DNA of 64,000 bases from Lepidodermella squamata (lineage: Eukaryota > Gastrotricha). This document shows positions 62,296-64,000 of this stretch, piece after piece. Position numbers and translations under genes: made by a program. Numbering within the stretch: the first letter of the stretch is position 1; each line of letters begins with the position of its first letter. The notes under the pieces are model-generated. The model saw only the letters and a list, made by a program, of their open reading frames with translations, was not told the origin of the DNA and ran no database searches. The stretch lies in NCBI GenBank assembly GCA_047495785.1, contig JBLDXI010000015.1:4154001-4218000 (forward strand), written 5' to 3'.

Positions 62296-62559
62296 GTGTG
62301 GCTCTGTGGCTCTATGGGCACGTCATTTTCGGATTTGGCATGAGCGGTGCATTAATTCACCGTGAGTTCTCCCTAATTACATCAAAATTTGAGACTTTCT
62401 AGGTCTCGATAACTTGCTCTGCCGAAGACAGCGATCGTCTGCTGTTTTAACCGTTTTGAATTCGCATTGCTTTTCTAAGAGCATCCTAAATCCTTGTCAA
62501 ACACATGATCAACTCCGCATAATTCGCTTGTATGATTTGCTCCTATAAATTAGATTAAA

Positions 62560-62724
62560 ATATCCTCTTTCTGGGCGCATGTTAGTAGCTAGTCTCTTTG
62601 CGTCCCATGCTGTTATAATATAGTCTCCTCTGAAATGATATGCTTACCGATTTATTACTAGCTTGTCAATAATTAATTCAACTGGGTTAACAGCAATAAA
62701 ACACATTGTATTGTATTGTATTGT
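62560..62724 (+). mobile_element. Possible 3' end of a non-LTR retrotransposon
   Basis: A stretch without coding potential ends in (ATTGT)4 after 'agcaataaaacac'. CR1/L2/RTE-type elements end in short tandem repeats like this, and 5' truncated copies are common. A plain microsatellite is an equal alternative. The left boundary is a guess. Confidence 0.3.
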
Positions 62725-63037
62725 ATAAGAGATGATTCGCGAATGAAGCTGCCAAAATGTCGAATTTAGTGCCGAACCTGTCGTTAATATTCAACGCTGT
62801 GGCCTGATGCTCTTAGAACTAAGTTGTATTCGTAGCCTCCAGCCTCTAGCCTGGAATTCAACATAATGCACAGGTATAACAACCCCCTCGACCTATAAAC
62901 ATATACAGTACTTATTGCAACTTCAGTATTTGTTCCGGAATGTTATAGGAACTTATGTGGTATTCTTGCTCCGTGCGCCATCGTGAGCTGCAATTTTTCT
63001 GTAATCTGTTGTAGATCATTAAAGTAAAAGGCTAACA

Positions 63038-64000
63038 GTGTTATGGCAGCGCCGTGAATATAGAACATTGTCAATGTTTTCGATTGAAAGGCGCGACGTC
63101 ACGTTTACGGAGATTCTTTTTCAGCTATGTGAGAATCGAAATCATTCATCGCTGGTTGCTTTGTTGGAGCAAACCCAAGGTGAAAATGGGAGCAACGAAG
63201 ACATCGTGAATTTAAGAGATCCATCAGGCCAAACACCACTTTACGCCGCTGTTGCGAGCGGAGCCCTGAACTGTGTCCGTGTTTTGCTGGAGCATGGGGC
63301 CGACCCAAATTACGCATGTTCAGCGGCTTATTTTTGTCGAACGCCTTTGCACTTCTGCGCCGCAGAGGGAAGCGCCGTGGAAATTGTTGAGCTATTGCTT
63401 AACCACGGCGCCGAGCCTCTTCTGCAAGACCTTCACGGAGACACGTGCCTAACGTTGGCTAATCGTTATGGCCATTTAGACATGCATAGCCTGATGTCGA
63501 CGTGCTCTGAGCAGCGAGATCAGATGTTTGAACTCATTGTTAATCGTGAGTTTTCTAGATATTGTAGTCAACGGATACTTGATAACTACTTTTTTATTAG
63601 AATTCGAGTCGCTTCTCTTGAATGGTGACATTGACGCGGCAAAGAATTGTTTATTATCGGTGCGCAACAGGAGGCAAACTTTTCTGAAACATCTATCGCG
63701 TCGTTCGCAAGCAATTGTTATCCAGTAAGTACTCTCAATACTAAAGAAATTTGACGACATCTCCGTTTTTCTTATAGGTGCATCGAGCGTAATCTCGCCG
63801 ATTCTGTTCGATTACTGGCCGACAGTGGCATCGACTGCATGTCAATAATCATTGAGCCTAATGGAGATAATGTGCTGCATTGCGCTGCTAAATTCGGTGC
63901 TGATAAAGTTGCCGTTGTAATACTTGAGCGATGGCCGTCTTTGTTCTGCCGAACCTCTGCTCTTGGTCGATTGCCGCTTCACGATGCTTGTGAACGTGGC
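63038..64000 (+). CDS. Ankyrin-repeat protein, 3' end beyond window
   Basis: Exons 63038-63551, 63602-63722 and 63779-64000 (still open) encode at least 285 residues. The start could be the ATG at 63038 or the in-frame ATG at 63074. After about 60 residues come ankyrin repeats: G-Q-T-P-L-Y-A-A-V-A-S-G, then R-T-P-L-H-F-C-A-A-E-G, then G-D-T-C-L-T-L-A-N-R-Y-G-H. A spacer without clear repeats spans the second exon, and repeats resume in the third (N-V-L-H-C-A-A-K-F-G, L-P-L-H-D-A-C-E-R-G). The protein is cut by the window edge, so any C-terminal domain is unknown. Likely a cytoplasmic interaction scaffold. Confidence 0.85.

Larger units (their letters stand above)
61777..63037. other. Divergent intergenic region between WDR76 and the ankyrin gene
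   Basis: Probably holds promoters for both. It contains a strong hairpin (62259-62295), short direct repeats around it, and a simple (ATTGT)4 repeat at 62705-62724 that may be a retrotransposon tail. No gene seen. Confidence 0.45.

Noticed and set aside
62705-62724. (ATTGT)4 as proof of a second retrotransposon
   Set aside because: No coding remnant upstream; kept only as a low-confidence possibility because a microsatellite explains it equally well.

Overview
The window is animal (metazoan) nuclear DNA from a compact genome. Reasons: short GT-AG introns (about 45-65 bp where I could place both ends), intron-split Cys-loop receptor genes, and clear orthologues of animal genes: neurofibromin, NPRL2, CCDC138, TRAPPC3, ALG13 and WDR76. 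Many genes sit head to tail with gaps of 57-220 bp, and several starts lie just downstream of 3' splice-site-like sequence. This recalls invertebrates with spliced-leader trans-splicing and operons (some nematodes, rotifers, flatworms, chaetognaths and others). I cannot name the phylum. C. elegans lacks an NF1 orthologue, so a typical rhabditid nematode is unlikely.

Region 1 (0.3-23.7 kb): a small secreted six-cysteine protein gene, two two-TM membrane protein genes on the minus strand, then a plus-strand array of ten pentameric ligand-gated ion channel (pLGIC) genes. Seven share one three-exon structure with a middle exon of exactly 90 nt. The other three are intronless and all 379 codons long. 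One three-exon receptor is split by a full-length, apparently intact CR1/L2-type non-LTR retrotransposon (7868-11427) with a 5-bp target duplication. The receptors carry an unusual extra cysteine pair, lack the loop-B tryptophan and vicinal cysteines of nicotinic alpha subunits, and have a very short M3-M4 loop.

Region 2 (24.7-42.6 kb): a lineage-specific membrane-protein neighbourhood. It holds eight further genes or gene copies for small proteins with a C-terminal two-TM hairpin (topology like CD225/dispanins, homology unproven). Interleaved are four copies of an unrecognised type I membrane protein family with a strongly conserved acidic C-terminal tail ending in D-Y-M-P-D-Y. One two-TM plus type I pair has been tandemly duplicated.

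Region 3 (43.0-61.8 kb): a run of conserved minus-strand genes. In transcription order these are WDR76, TRAPPC3, ALG13, a stand-alone RasGAP derived from the NF1 GAP domain, NF1, NPRL2, CCDC138, a one-TM protein and an ankyrin-repeat membrane protein. Only 57 bp separate ALG13 from the RasGAP gene, and that gap holds both a poly(A) signal and an acceptor-like site. Both Ras/TORC1 brakes (NF1 with its GAP paralogue, and the GATOR1 subunit NPRL2) sit side by side.

Region 4 (61.8-64.0 kb): an intergenic stretch with a 12-bp-stem hairpin and a possible retrotransposon tail, then the 5' part of an ankyrin-repeat gene that runs off the window. No rRNA, tRNA or CRISPR array was recognised. Coordinates of spliced genes span first to last coding base; exon boundaries come from reading splice sites and checking that the frame closes.
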